A DNA stretch of 64,000 bases from Flavobacteriales bacterium UBA5040 (GTDB taxonomy: Bacteria > Bacteroidota > Bacteroidia > Flavobacteriales > Weeksellaceae): assembly GCA_002415135.1 (NCBI GenBank), contig DIBY01000016.1, forward strand, positions 301,524 through 365,523. The letters run 5' to 3'. Shown here piece after piece: positions 33,538 to 43,297 of this stretch (position 1 is its first letter; each line of letters begins with the position of its first letter). A model generated the notes under the pieces. That model saw only the letters and a list, made by a program, of their open reading frames with translations. It searched no databases and was not told the origin of the DNA. The translations under genes were made by a program, and so were the position numbers.

Positions 33538-34047
33538 GTGAGCGAAACGATTGCTTTTAAACCTGAAACATTAGCTCAGGTTCATAAAATTACCGCAAGA
33601 TATCCGGTCGAAAGAAAAAAATCAGCGTTAATTCCAGTGCTTCATTTAGCACAAAAAGAATTTGATGGTTGGTTGCAAGTTCCAGTAATGGATTATGTAG
33701 CGGAACTTCTAGAAATAAAACCAATCGAGGTTTATGAAGTAGCAACTTTCTACAGCATGTTCAATATGAAACCTGTTGGAAAATTTGTTTTAGAAGTTTG
33801 TCAAACAGGACCTTGTATGCTGAACGGAAGCGATGATATTATTGAATATATTAAAGACACTTTAAACATCAAAGCGGGAGAAACTTCTGCAGATGGATTA
33901 TTCACTTTGAAGACCGTAGAATGTCTTGGCGCTTGTGGCTACGCTCCGATGATGCAAGTCGGGAAATTTTATCACGAACATTTAACAAAAGAAAAAGTAA
34001 ACGAAATCCTTGAGCTTTGCAGACAGGGAACGCTTGCTTTGGATTAA
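33538..34047 (+). CDS. nuoE: NADH-quinone oxidoreductase subunit E
   Basis: 169 residues, thioredoxin-fold [2Fe-2S] subunit of the NADH-input module. Ligands in CQTGPCML and CLGACGYAP (Cys-x4-Cys and Cys-x3-Cys). Start is GTG at 33538 (VSETIAFKPETL); no better ATG is available. Presence of NuoE/F shows the NADH-input module is kept, unlike Bacteroidota with 11-subunit complexes. Confidence 0.94.
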   Translation: MSETIAFKPETLAQVHKITARYPVERKKSALIPVLHLAQKEFDGWLQVPVMDYVAELLEIKPIEVYEVATFYSMFNMKPVGKFVLEVCQTGPCMLNGSDDIIEYIKDTLNIKAGETSADGLFTLKTVECLGACGYAPMMQVGKFYHEHLTKEKVNEILELCRQGTLALD

Positions 34048-34059
34048 TTTATAAGAATA

Positions 34060-35415
34060 ATGAGTAAAAAACTTTTACTTAAAGACGCACATATCGAGGG
34101 AATTCACACGTTCGAAGTTTACCGAAAACAAGGTGGCTACGATGCGGTGGAAAAAGCCTTCAAAATGACTCCCGACGCTATTACCGAAGAAGTGAAAACT
34201 TCTGGACTGAGAGGTCGTGGTGGTGCAGGATTTCCAACAGGAATGAAATGGAGCTTCCTTGCAAAACCAGAAGGCGTACCAAGATATTTGGTAGTGAATG
34301 CTGACGAATCTGAACCTGGAACTTTCAAAGACCGTTATTTGATGGAGTTTATTCCCCATCTTTTAATTGAAGGAATGATCATTTCCTCTTTCGCTCTCGG
34401 CGCTAATACTGGTTACATTTATATCAGAGGTGAATATGCCTGGATCGTAGAGATTTTAGAAACTGCGATTGATGAAGCAAAAGCTGCTGGATTTTTAGGG
34501 AAAAATATTTTAGGAACTGGTTTCGATTTAGAAATTTATGTTCATCGTGGTGCTGGAGCTTATATCTGTGGCGAGGAAACTGCCCTTTTAGAATCTTTGG
34601 AAGGTAAAAGAGGAAATCCTCGTTTGAAACCACCTTTCCCTGCTGTTAAAGGACTTTGGGAATGTCCGACGGTTGTAAATAACGTCGAAACGATTGCTGC
34701 AGTTGTTCCAATTATTAATATTACGGGAGCTGAATATGCAAAAATTGGAGTTGGTCGTTCAACAGGTACGAAATTAATTTCTGCGTGTGGGAATATCAAC
34801 AAACCAGGAGTTTACGAAATAGATATGACCATTACTGTTGAAGAATTCATTTATTCTGATGAATATTGTGGTGGTATTCCAAATGGTAAAAAATTAAAAG
34901 CCTGTATTCCAGGTGGAAGTTCTGTACCGATTGTTCCAGCGAATTTATTGTTGAAGACGATCAACGGTGAACCTCGTTATATGAATTACGAATCCCTTGC
35001 TGATGGTGGTTTTGCTACCGGAACAATGATGGGTTCAGGAGGATTTATCGTTCTAGATGAAGATCAGTCTGTAGTTAAACATACATTAACTTTATCAAGA
35101 TTCTACGCCCACGAAAGTTGTGGACAATGTACACCTTGTAGAGAAGGAACTCCTTGGATGCGTATGATTTTAGAAAAAATTTACAGTGGAAAAGGAACCG
35201 CGGCCGACATTGATTTGCTTTGGGATGTTCAGCGCAAAATTGAAGGAAACACGATTTGTCCGTTAGGTGATGCGGCTGCTTGGCCGGTTGCTGCTGCAAT
35301 CCGTCATTTCCGTGATGAATTCGAATGGTATATTGACAATCCGGAAAGTCAAACAAGAAATTATGGTTTAGCCAATTATGCTGATCCAATTCCGGTGGCT
35401 GTAAAAGCAGAGTAA
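34060..35415 (+). CDS. nuoF: NADH-quinone oxidoreductase subunit F
   Basis: 451 residues, carries FMN, the NADH site and cluster N3. RGRGGAGFPTGMKW is the FMN/NADH glycine loop; ESCGQCTPCREGT holds three cluster Cys and CPLGDAAAWPV the fourth. NADESEPGTFKDR is the nucleotide contact. Ends 46 bp before the inserted outer-membrane gene. Confidence 0.96.
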   Translation: MSKKLLLKDAHIEGIHTFEVYRKQGGYDAVEKAFKMTPDAITEEVKTSGLRGRGGAGFPTGMKWSFLAKPEGVPRYLVVNADESEPGTFKDRYLMEFIPHLLIEGMIISSFALGANTGYIYIRGEYAWIVEILETAIDEAKAAGFLGKNILGTGFDLEIYVHRGAGAYICGEETALLESLEGKRGNPRLKPPFPAVKGLWECPTVVNNVETIAAVVPIINITGAEYAKIGVGRSTGTKLISACGNINKPGVYEIDMTITVEEFIYSDEYCGGIPNGKKLKACIPGGSSVPIVPANLLLKTINGEPRYMNYESLADGGFATGTMMGSGGFIVLDEDQSVVKHTLTLSRFYAHESCGQCTPCREGTPWMRMILEKIYSGKGTAADIDLLWDVQRKIEGNTICPLGDAAAWPVAAAIRHFRDEFEWYIDNPESQTRNYGLANYADPIPVAVKAE

Positions 35416-35461
35416 ATAGAAATAAAGTTAGAAGATATAAAGAGTGAATTCTCTTTTAGAC

Positions 35462-36289
35462 ATGAAGAAAGTAGCAGTTTTAGCAGCATTATTTTTAGGA
35501 TTTAGTTTTGGCTTCGGTCAAGATGAAAAACCTAAAAAAGAACCTTTAACAAAAAAAGGGCAAATGCTTATTTTTTGGGGATGGAATCGGGCCGCGTTTA
35601 GCAATTCCGATATTCATTTTAAAGGAAATGGTTATGATTTCGTTTTGCATAAGGTGGTCGCTCACGATCGGCCTACTGAGTTTTCATATTATAACTATTT
35701 TAAACCAGACAGGATCACAATTCCGCAGACTAACCAGCGATTTGCTTATTTCCTAAAGGATAATGTCGCAATAGTTGTAGGAGTTGACCACATGAAATAT
35801 GTGATGGACCAAGAACAGTCAGTGAAATTTTCTGGTAACATTACCGATCCGGTTTATGCTGCAATGGTGCAAAACGGTCAGGTTGATTTAACAGATGGAG
35901 AATTCTTAGTATTTGAGCATACCGACGGATTGAATTATATCAACTTCGGTTTAGAAAAATATAAGAACATTTATAATAAAGGAAATTTCGATGTTGTTTG
36001 GAGTTACGGTGGTGGTTTAGGCCCTATGTTTCCAAAGAGCAATGTGAAATTATTTGGTAATGAAAGAAGCGACCGATTCCACGTAGCGGGATTTGGGTTG
36101 GATGGTAGAACCAGTTTAAATTTTGTTTTTTGGAAACATATTGTCGCAAGAGTCGAAGCGAAAGCCGGCTACATCAATATGTTTGATATTAAAACAACCT
36201 TAAATAACAAACCTGATAAAGCGGAACAGGATTTCGTTTTTGGACAAGTTAATTTTGGAATTGGATATACCTTTAATACAAAAAAATAA
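35462..36289 (+). CDS. Putative outer-membrane beta-barrel protein encoded within the nuo operon
   Basis: 275 residues from ATG 35462 (MKKVAVLAALFLGFSFGFGQ, signal peptide); an upstream GTG at 35444 would spoil the signal. The mature part is rich in aromatic beta-strand patterns with Gly/Asn turns (LIFWGWNRAAFSNSDIHFKG, VVWSYGGGLGPMFP, VNFGIGYTFNTKK as an amphipathic last strand). Not a known complex I subunit. It lies between nuoF and nuoG with gaps of 46 and 26 bp on the same strand, so it is probably co-expressed. Function unknown; presence in relatives is my recollection, not checked. Confidence 0.8.
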   Translation: MKKVAVLAALFLGFSFGFGQDEKPKKEPLTKKGQMLIFWGWNRAAFSNSDIHFKGNGYDFVLHKVVAHDRPTEFSYYNYFKPDRITIPQTNQRFAYFLKDNVAIVVGVDHMKYVMDQEQSVKFSGNITDPVYAAMVQNGQVDLTDGEFLVFEHTDGLNYINFGLEKYKNIYNKGNFDVVWSYGGGLGPMFPKSNVKLFGNERSDRFHVAGFGLDGRTSLNFVFWKHIVARVEAKAGYINMFDIKTTLNNKPDKAEQDFVFGQVNFGIGYTFNTKK

Positions 36290-36315
36290 TTAATTCATTT
36301 TTGAATTCATCTATA

Positions 36316-37314
36316 ATGAGCGAAGAAATTAAAAAATTTAAGATAACCATCGACGGACAAACAACTGAGGTTTTGCCCGGTACTTCTATTTTAGAAGCTG
36401 CTAGACAAATCGGTGGTAAATCGGTTCCGCCCGCGATGTGTTATTACAAACCATTGGAATCTAGCGGTGGACGATGCAGAACTTGTTTGGTAGAAGTATC
36501 AAAAGGATCTGATGCCGATACGCGTCCGATGCCAAAGTTAGTAGCAAGTTGCAGAACTGGTGTAATGGACGGGATGGAAGTGAAAAATCTAACCTCCGAA
36601 AAAACTCAGGAAGCCAGACATGCAGTGACTGAATTTTTATTGATCAATCACCCACTCGATTGCCCTATTTGTGATCAGGCTGGTGAGTGTCATTTACAGG
36701 ATTTAAGTTATGAACACGGCGTTGAACGAACACGTACTGAATTTGAAAGAAGAACGTTTGAGCCAGAAGATATCGGTCCTAATATTAAATTGAATATGAA
36801 CCGTTGTATCTTGTGTGCAAGATGCGTTCTGGTGGCGAATCAATTAACTGAAACCAGAGAACATGGAATATTGTTCCGAGGTGATCACGCAGAAATTTCT
36901 ACCAATTTAAATAAAGCTTTAGAAAGCGACTTCATCGGAAACGTTATTGATGTTTGTCCAGTTGGAGCTTTAACGGATCGAACAGCAAGATTTGCAAGCA
37001 GAGTTTGGTTTACAAAACCGATGAACGGAACTTGTGAATGTTCAAAATGTGCCGGGAAAGCAGTGGTTTGGATGAAAGGCGAAGAAGTAATTCGCGTAAC
37101 TGCCAGAAAAGACCAGTACGATGAAGTTCAGGAGTGGATCTGCGACGAATGTCGTTTCCATAAAAAAGATTTAAAACTATGGACTATCGAAGGCCCACGT
37201 CATATCGATCGCCATTCAGTGATTTCTTTGAACCACTACCAGAAACCTAAAAATATGATTAGTCTTTTGGATAATCCAGATGCAAAAGAACTGAGCGATA
37301 AAGACGAGAAATAA
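36316..37314 (+). CDS. nuoG: NADH-quinone oxidoreductase subunit G, short form
   Basis: 332 residues from ATG 36316 (a TTG at 36301 is less likely). Contains the N-terminal 2Fe-2S ligands (CYYKPLESSGGRCRTC), the His-Cys3 4Fe-4S motif (CPICDQAGECHLQD), the next 4Fe-4S site (CILCARC ... DVCPVGAL), and a vestigial molybdopterin-oxidoreductase 4Fe-4S domain (CECSKC ... WICDECRFHK). It then stops, so the 400-500-residue C-terminal domain of standard NuoG is absent. Electron-path clusters are kept. Stop and nuoH ATG are 2 bp apart. Confidence 0.92.
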   Translation: MSEEIKKFKITIDGQTTEVLPGTSILEAARQIGGKSVPPAMCYYKPLESSGGRCRTCLVEVSKGSDADTRPMPKLVASCRTGVMDGMEVKNLTSEKTQEARHAVTEFLLINHPLDCPICDQAGECHLQDLSYEHGVERTRTEFERRTFEPEDIGPNIKLNMNRCILCARCVLVANQLTETREHGILFRGDHAEISTNLNKALESDFIGNVIDVCPVGALTDRTARFASRVWFTKPMNGTCECSKCAGKAVVWMKGEEVIRVTARKDQYDEVQEWICDECRFHKKDLKLWTIEGPRHIDRHSVISLNHYQKPKNMISLLDNPDAKELSDKDEK

Positions 37315-37316
37315 TT

Positions 37317-38378
37317 ATGGAGTTACTTACTTTTAAGATCATTTTGGTCGTTGTACTATTCACCGTATCTTTAGGTGTTGCCGCCTACTCTACTTGGGGC
37401 GAAAGAAAAGTAGCAGCGATTCTTCAGGACAGAATTGGTCCGGATAGAGCTGGTCCTTTTGGAATTTTGCAGCCGTTAGCTGATGGTGGTAAATTATTCT
37501 TTAAAGAAGGATTCGTTCCACAGGGTGCAGATCGTTTTCTGTTCTATGTTGGTCCGGCCTTGACCATGTTTATTTCCCTAATTACAGGAGCAGTTATTCC
37601 TTGGGGAAAATCTTTAAACATTGGTGGAAATTCGTTTGATATTCAGGTTGCCAATATTGATGTTGGTGTTCTATACTTAATAGGAATGGTCTCTATCGGA
37701 GTATATGGAATGATGATCGGTGGTTGGGCTTCTAATAATAAGTATTCTTTGATTGGAGCAATTCGTGCTTCGTCTCAAATGATCTCTTATGAATTAGCAA
37801 TGGGTCTTTCTCTTCTTTCTATTATTTTAATGTCCGGAAGTTTAGATTTACATTTTATCACCTCTTCGCAAGGAACTGGTAAAATTTGGGGATTCATCCC
37901 GGCTGATGGAATGAACTGGAATATTTTCTATCAACCTTTAGCCTTTATCATCTTTTTCGTCGCAGCTATGGCAGAAACCAACCGTCACCCTTTTGATTTA
38001 CCAGAATGTGAATCAGAATTGGTAAACGGTTACATGACCGAATATTCTTCAATGAACTATGGACAGTACATGTTCGGAGAATATGTGAATATGTTTATCT
38101 CTAATGCTTTAATTGCTACCTTATTTTTCGGAGGATTTAATTATCCTGGAATTAGCTGGGTCGCAGAAAACTGGGGAGAAAACACTGCCGGAATCTTAAG
38201 TATTGCTGCGATGTTAGGGAAAACAATTTTAGGAATTTTAATCTTTATGTGGATCCGTTGGACCATCCCGAGATTTAGATATGACCAATTAATGCATTTA
38301 GGCTGGAAGAAATTAATTCCTTTAGCATTATTGAATTTAGTAATTACGGCCGCCGTGATTGTTTTCTTCGCAAACTAA
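37317..38378 (+). CDS. nuoH: NADH-quinone oxidoreductase subunit H
   Basis: 353 residues, eight-helix membrane subunit contacting quinone. ERKVAAILQDRIGPDRAGPF and FFVAAMAETNRHPFDLPECE (acidic loop) are diagnostic, as is LIGAIRASSQMISYELAMG. Follows nuoG by 2 bp. Confidence 0.96.
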   Translation: MELLTFKIILVVVLFTVSLGVAAYSTWGERKVAAILQDRIGPDRAGPFGILQPLADGGKLFFKEGFVPQGADRFLFYVGPALTMFISLITGAVIPWGKSLNIGGNSFDIQVANIDVGVLYLIGMVSIGVYGMMIGGWASNNKYSLIGAIRASSQMISYELAMGLSLLSIILMSGSLDLHFITSSQGTGKIWGFIPADGMNWNIFYQPLAFIIFFVAAMAETNRHPFDLPECESELVNGYMTEYSSMNYGQYMFGEYVNMFISNALIATLFFGGFNYPGISWVAENWGENTAGILSIAAMLGKTILGILIFMWIRWTIPRFRYDQLMHLGWKKLIPLALLNLVITAAVIVFFAN

Positions 38379-38432
38379 AAAATCAAAGAAGTTTTAATGC
38401 AACACTGAAAAGTGGCGCTAAAACCCATCAAT

Positions 38433-38981
38433 ATGAAATTGACAAACAGATCGAAAGTAGTCTCGAACAAAGAGATGACTTTTATGGAAAAATTATACCT
38501 CCCAGAAATTTTCAAGGGAATGGCTATTACTTTAAGGCATGCGATTGAAGGACCGAAAGGAAAAGTGTACGCTTATCCCGAAGTCATCAAACCGATTGCT
38601 AAAGTTTGGCGCGGACAACACGTTCTAAAACGTGATGAAGAAGGTCGTGAAAGATGTACTTCTTGTGGATTGTGTGCGGTGGCTTGCCCTGCAGAAGCAA
38701 TCACCATGACATCTGCCGAAAGAACCAAAGACGAAAAACACCTTTACCGGGAAGAAAAATATGCGGCGGTCTATGAGATCAATATGCTGCGTTGTATTTT
38801 TTGCGGAATGTGTGAAGAAGCTTGTCCAAAATCGGCAATTTACATGACAGACCGTTTGGTAGATGTAGAAACCAACCGTGGAAGTTTCATTTATGGTAAA
38901 GACAAACTGGTTGAAAAAATCAATGAAAGAATTGATATTACCGCTCGTCAAACTGAATTACAAAAAAAATCAGTAAAATAG
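38433..38981 (+). CDS. nuoI: NADH-quinone oxidoreductase subunit I
   Basis: 182 residues from ATG 38433 (MKLTNRSKVVSNKEMTFMEK); a GTG at 38412 is a weaker alternative. Two 4Fe-4S ferredoxin motifs: CTSCGLCAVACP and CIFCGMCEEACP, holding clusters N6a/N6b that pass electrons toward N2. nuoJ begins 1 bp after the stop. Confidence 0.94.
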   Translation: MKLTNRSKVVSNKEMTFMEKLYLPEIFKGMAITLRHAIEGPKGKVYAYPEVIKPIAKVWRGQHVLKRDEEGRERCTSCGLCAVACPAEAITMTSAERTKDEKHLYREEKYAAVYEINMLRCIFCGMCEEACPKSAIYMTDRLVDVETNRGSFIYGKDKLVEKINERIDITARQTELQKKSVK

Positions 38982-38982
38982 T

Positions 38983-39477
38983 ATGGAACAAATCTTATTT
39001 TTCTTCGTATCATTTTTGGCTTTGGCAAGTGCATTCTTTTTTGTTTTTGCTAAAAATGCGATGTATGCTATTTTATCGCTTATCGTCACTTTCTTTTCTA
39101 TCGCCGCTCTTTATATCTTATTGAATGCGCAGTTCCTCGGGATTGTACAGATCATTGTATATGCCGGAGCGATCATGGTTTTATTCCTTTACATTTTAAT
39201 GATGTTGAATTTGAATAAAGAAGATGAGAGCAAAAAGAAAAACCTACCCAAATTCATCGGCGTGTTTACTTCCGGATTATTATTGGTTGGGATTTTAGGT
39301 GCCTTCAAAGGATTAAACCAAAAAACATTTGCAGGTGATGTCGATACCTCAGTTGGGTTGACGAAAAACCTTGGTAGATTATTGTTTAACGAATATGTTT
39401 TGCCGTTTGAATTGGCTTCCATCCTGATTCTTGCAGGAATTGTTGGTGCGGTTTTAATTGGTAAAAAAGATTTATAG
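38983..39477 (+). CDS. nuoJ: NADH-quinone oxidoreductase subunit J
   Basis: 164 residues, five hydrophobic helices. IVYAGAIMVLFLYILMMLNL is the conserved third-helix region. Length and position between nuoI and nuoK are standard. Confidence 0.94.
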   Translation: MEQILFFFVSFLALASAFFFVFAKNAMYAILSLIVTFFSIAALYILLNAQFLGIVQIIVYAGAIMVLFLYILMMLNLNKEDESKKKNLPKFIGVFTSGLLLVGILGAFKGLNQKTFAGDVDTSVGLTKNLGRLLFNEYVLPFELASILILAGIVGAVLIGKKDL

Positions 39478-39481
39478 AATT

Positions 39482-39811
39482 ATGGGAGAAGTAAATTCAT
39501 TTATACAGGCAGTACCATTAGAATATTTTATTATTCTAAGTTCTGTTTTGTTTTGTCTCGGTGTTTTGGGGGTTTTAATCCGCAGAAATGCCATCATCAT
39601 TTTAGGATGTGTTGAGTTAATGCTTAATTCTGTAAACCTTTTACTGGCTGCTTTCTCCTCTTACAAAGGTGACGGAAACGGACAGATTCTGGTTTTCTTT
39701 ATCATGGTGGTCGCTGCGGCAGAAGTTGCCGTAGGTTTAGCAATTATAGCCATGTTGTATAGAAATACAAAATCGGTAGACATTAGTATTTTTAATAAAT
39801 TAAGAGGATAA
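39482..39811 (+). CDS. nuoK: NADH-quinone oxidoreductase subunit K
   Basis: 109 residues from ATG 39482 (MGEVNSFIQAVPLEYFIILS); a longer frame from 39458 overlaps nuoJ and is unlikely. Three helices with conserved buried Glu residues in LGCVELMLNSVNL and AAAEVAVGLAI, part of the proton path. Confidence 0.94.
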   Translation: MGEVNSFIQAVPLEYFIILSSVLFCLGVLGVLIRRNAIIILGCVELMLNSVNLLLAAFSSYKGDGNGQILVFFIMVVAAAEVAVGLAIIAMLYRNTKSVDISIFNKLRG

Positions 39812-39817
39812 TATAGG

Positions 39818-41713
39818 ATGGAAAATTTAGTTTACGCGATTATACTTTTACCACTTGCAGGATTTCTATTCAACGGATTATTCGGGAAAAAGCTTCCGAA
39901 GGTCTTGGTAGGAACCGTTGCTACGGCAGTTGTATTTGCTTCATTTCTTATCGCTTCAAGTTTATTCTTAAAGTTTGATTCAGAATCACAGCCCGTTATT
40001 GTAAAAGCATTTGAATGGTTTAGGATTAACGGCATCCAGGTGAATTTCGCCTTCCAGATTGATCAACTTTCATTAATGATGGTATTGATCATTACGGGAA
40101 TCGGATCCTTGATACACCTCTACTCTATTGGCTATATGGCAACTGACGAAGGTTTTTATAAATTCTTTTCTTACATGAATTTATTTATCTTCATGATGTT
40201 ACTGTTAGTAATGGGAAGTAATTACTTAATTCTTTTCATTGGATGGGAAGGTGTTGGATTATGCTCTTACTTACTGATCGGATTCTGGTATAAAAACAAA
40301 GAATACGGTGCTGCTGCGAGAAAAGCATTTATCATGAACCGTATTGGTGACTTGGGAATGATCATTGGAATTCTGATGATTGCCTCTCAAACCAACGCCA
40401 TCGATTATCTTTCAGTAGCGCAAAATTCAGGAAAATTTGAATTAGATTCAGGAGTGATTATATTCATCACCGCGAGTTTATTTATTGGAGCCATCGGGAA
40501 ATCGGCACAGGTTCCTTTATTCACTTGGCTTCCAGATGCGATGGCTGGACCAACTCCAGTTTCAGCATTGATTCACGCAGCGACCATGGTAACTGCTGGT
40601 ATTTATTTAGTGGTTCGTTCGAACTTCCTATTTTCACTAGCTCCAACTACAATGGACGCTATTCTCTTCATCGGATTATTAACTGCTTTAGTTGCCGCCT
40701 TTATCGGACTTCGACAAAACGATATTAAAAAAGTTTTAGCCTATTCTACCGTTTCACAATTGGGCTTTATGTTCGTTGCAGTAGGTGTAGGTGCTTATAC
40801 GACCGCAATGTTCCACTTGATGACGCATGCATTTTTCAAAGCGTTGTTATTCTTGGGTTCAGGTTCTGTAATTCATGCCATGAGTGGAGAACAGGATATG
40901 AGATTGATGGGTGGTTTAAAGAAAAAGATTCCAGTTACGCATATTACGTTCTTAATCGGAACATTAGCAATTTCAGGATTTCCATTCCTTTCAGGGATGA
41001 TCTCTAAAGATGAAATTTTAGCAAACGCATTTGGCAAGAACCCGATGATCTGGGTAATTCTTTTTGCGATCGCAGCAATGACAGCGATTTATATGTTCAG
41101 AGCTTACTACTTAACATTCCATGGTGAATTTAGAGGAACTGAAGAACAGAAAAGTCACCTACACGAAAGTCCTTTAAATATGACTATACCTTTAGTGGTT
41201 CTTGCTGCACTTTCTGTTGTTGGTGGTTTCATTAATCTGCCACATTTCATTGGTCATGGTGACTATGCCAATTTAGACCAATGGTTGAATATCCTTTACG
41301 TTTATGATTTAGAACTTCCGGAAGTTCCATTCATGACTGAAATGATTCTTTTAGGATTAACTGTTTTAATGTTCTTTGTGGTTTGGTTCGTTGTGAAAAA
41401 CATCTACGTCAACAAGAAAAAGATGGCTTTGCCTGAGGAGAATTATACTGGTTGGGAAAAACTATCCAACAGAAAATTATTCATCGATGAATTGAACAAT
41501 GCGACATTTGTGAAATTTATTGAAGGTCTTGGTGTTGGTGGAAATATGTTTGACAAAGGCGTTTTAAAAAGATTTGGCGACTACATTGGTACTGGAGCAG
41601 AAGATTCTGGAAGAGCCGCAAAAAAGCTTCAAAACGGAAATGTAGAGAATTATGTTCTCATCATGTCTTTGGCGATCGGAATTATTTTAATTGTTAACTT
41701 TATATTACAATAG
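39818..41713 (+). CDS. nuoL: NADH-quinone oxidoreductase subunit L
   Basis: 631 residues, antiporter-like distal membrane subunit with a long C-terminal lateral helix. WEGVGLCSYLLIGFWY (key Glu), KSAQVPLFTWLPDAMAGPTP and LIHAATMVTAGIYL, then KKVLAYSTVSQLGFM are typical. nuoM starts 3 bp after. Confidence 0.96.
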   Translation: MENLVYAIILLPLAGFLFNGLFGKKLPKVLVGTVATAVVFASFLIASSLFLKFDSESQPVIVKAFEWFRINGIQVNFAFQIDQLSLMMVLIITGIGSLIHLYSIGYMATDEGFYKFFSYMNLFIFMMLLLVMGSNYLILFIGWEGVGLCSYLLIGFWYKNKEYGAAARKAFIMNRIGDLGMIIGILMIASQTNAIDYLSVAQNSGKFELDSGVIIFITASLFIGAIGKSAQVPLFTWLPDAMAGPTPVSALIHAATMVTAGIYLVVRSNFLFSLAPTTMDAILFIGLLTALVAAFIGLRQNDIKKVLAYSTVSQLGFMFVAVGVGAYTTAMFHLMTHAFFKALLFLGSGSVIHAMSGEQDMRLMGGLKKKIPVTHITFLIGTLAISGFPFLSGMISKDEILANAFGKNPMIWVILFAIAAMTAIYMFRAYYLTFHGEFRGTEEQKSHLHESPLNMTIPLVVLAALSVVGGFINLPHFIGHGDYANLDQWLNILYVYDLELPEVPFMTEMILLGLTVLMFFVVWFVVKNIYVNKKKMALPEENYTGWEKLSNRKLFIDELNNATFVKFIEGLGVGGNMFDKGVLKRFGDYIGTGAEDSGRAAKKLQNGNVENYVLIMSLAIGIILIVNFILQ

Positions 41714-41716
41714 TAA

Positions 41717-43210
41717 ATGTCATACCTATTATTAACATTACTGCTTTTACCTCTTATAGGTTCAGTCTTGGTGTTCGCGTGGAAAAATCCCGCCAGTAAA
41801 TATCTCGCATTAGGAATTGCATTTGCACAAATGTTATTGACCTTTTATATGCTGTCTAATTTCGATTTCAAACCTACCGTTGACGGAGTTTTGCAATACG
41901 AGATCAATTATCCCTGGTCCAATTATATCAAAAGTAATCTTCATTTCGGTATTGATGGAATGAGCATGTTGATGTTGTTGTTAACCAACATTTTAACACC
42001 GCTGATTATCCTTTCTGCCTTTAATGAAAAGCCAGGATATAAAAATACATTCTTCGGATTAATTTTATTAATGCAATTCGGATTGATCGGAGTTTTCACT
42101 TCTTTAGATGGTTTATTATTCTATATCTTTTGGGAAGTAACCTTAATTCCAATTTGGTTGATCGCCGGAATTTGGGGACAGGAAGACAAAAAAATACAGT
42201 TTACTACCAGGTTCTTTGTGTACACTTTTGTCGGTTCCCTATTTATGTTGATTGGTTTAATCTACGTTTACAATCACTCCGCTTCATTTGCGTTGACCGA
42301 TTTATATAATGCAGACTTAACTGGTGGCGCCCAAACAGTGATCTTCTGGTTTATCTTCTTTGCTTTTGCAGTGAAGTTACCGATATTCCCTTTCCATTCC
42401 TGGCAACCAGACACCTACACCTACTCACCAACACAAGGTTCGATGTTATTGTCGGGAATTATGTTGAAGATGGCGGTATATGGTTTATTAAGATGGTTAC
42501 TGCCTATTACCCCAGATCCTATTTTAGGAATTTCAGGACAGATCGTATTGGTACTCGCAATTATTGGCGTCGTTCACGGTGCTTTGATTGCCATTATTCA
42601 AAATGACTCAAAACGGATCATTGCTTATTCTTCTTTATCTCACGTTGGATTAATGACAGCTGGAATTATGGCTTCTGCAATCTTAACAATGAAAGGAACT
42701 TTAATGATTGAAGGTGGTGAAGGTGCTTTAGTTCAGGCATTTGCTCACGGTATCAACGTTGTTGGTTTATTCTACTGTGCTGATATTCTTTATAAAAAAT
42801 TCAAAACCAGAGACATCCGAAAAATGGGAGGTTTGGCCAAAGTCGCTCCGAAATTCGCGGTGTTCTTTTTAATCATCATATTAGGATCGATCGCACTTCC
42901 TTTAACCAATGGTTTTGTGGGAGAATTTATCTTGATTAAATCAATTTTCGATTATAGCATTATGGCAGCGGTTATTGCTGGAACAACCATGATCTTCTCT
43001 TCTGTGTATCTTTTCAGATTTTATGCGAAAGCAATGTTGGGAGAAGGCGACGAAGAAGTTTTGGCAAGCGCTGGAGATCTATCCGGAGTTGAATTTACAG
43101 TATTAGCAAGTCTGGTAGTATTCGTAATATTCTTAGGAATATTTCCACAGCCGATTCTTGATATGGTGAACAGTTCGTTGAAGTTTATCTTCACTTCAAT
43201 GATGAATTAA
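41717..43210 (+). CDS. nuoM: NADH-quinone oxidoreductase subunit M
   Basis: 497 residues, antiporter-like proton-pumping subunit. FYIFWEVTLIPIWLI carries the conserved Glu; AVKLPIFPFHSWQPDTYTYS and KRIIAYSSLSHVGLM are further family marks. An 87-bp gap separates it from nuoN. Confidence 0.95.
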   Translation: MSYLLLTLLLLPLIGSVLVFAWKNPASKYLALGIAFAQMLLTFYMLSNFDFKPTVDGVLQYEINYPWSNYIKSNLHFGIDGMSMLMLLLTNILTPLIILSAFNEKPGYKNTFFGLILLMQFGLIGVFTSLDGLLFYIFWEVTLIPIWLIAGIWGQEDKKIQFTTRFFVYTFVGSLFMLIGLIYVYNHSASFALTDLYNADLTGGAQTVIFWFIFFAFAVKLPIFPFHSWQPDTYTYSPTQGSMLLSGIMLKMAVYGLLRWLLPITPDPILGISGQIVLVLAIIGVVHGALIAIIQNDSKRIIAYSSLSHVGLMTAGIMASAILTMKGTLMIEGGEGALVQAFAHGINVVGLFYCADILYKKFKTRDIRKMGGLAKVAPKFAVFFLIIILGSIALPLTNGFVGEFILIKSIFDYSIMAAVIAGTTMIFSSVYLFRFYAKAMLGEGDEEVLASAGDLSGVEFTVLASLVVFVIFLGIFPQPILDMVNSSLKFIFTSMMN

Positions 43211-43297
43211 TAAAATAAGTAATTAAGAAATTTAGAGATTCAAAATTGTGTTTTCGTAAACCGTTGAACAATCTCCAAAACTCAAATCTATAAATAA

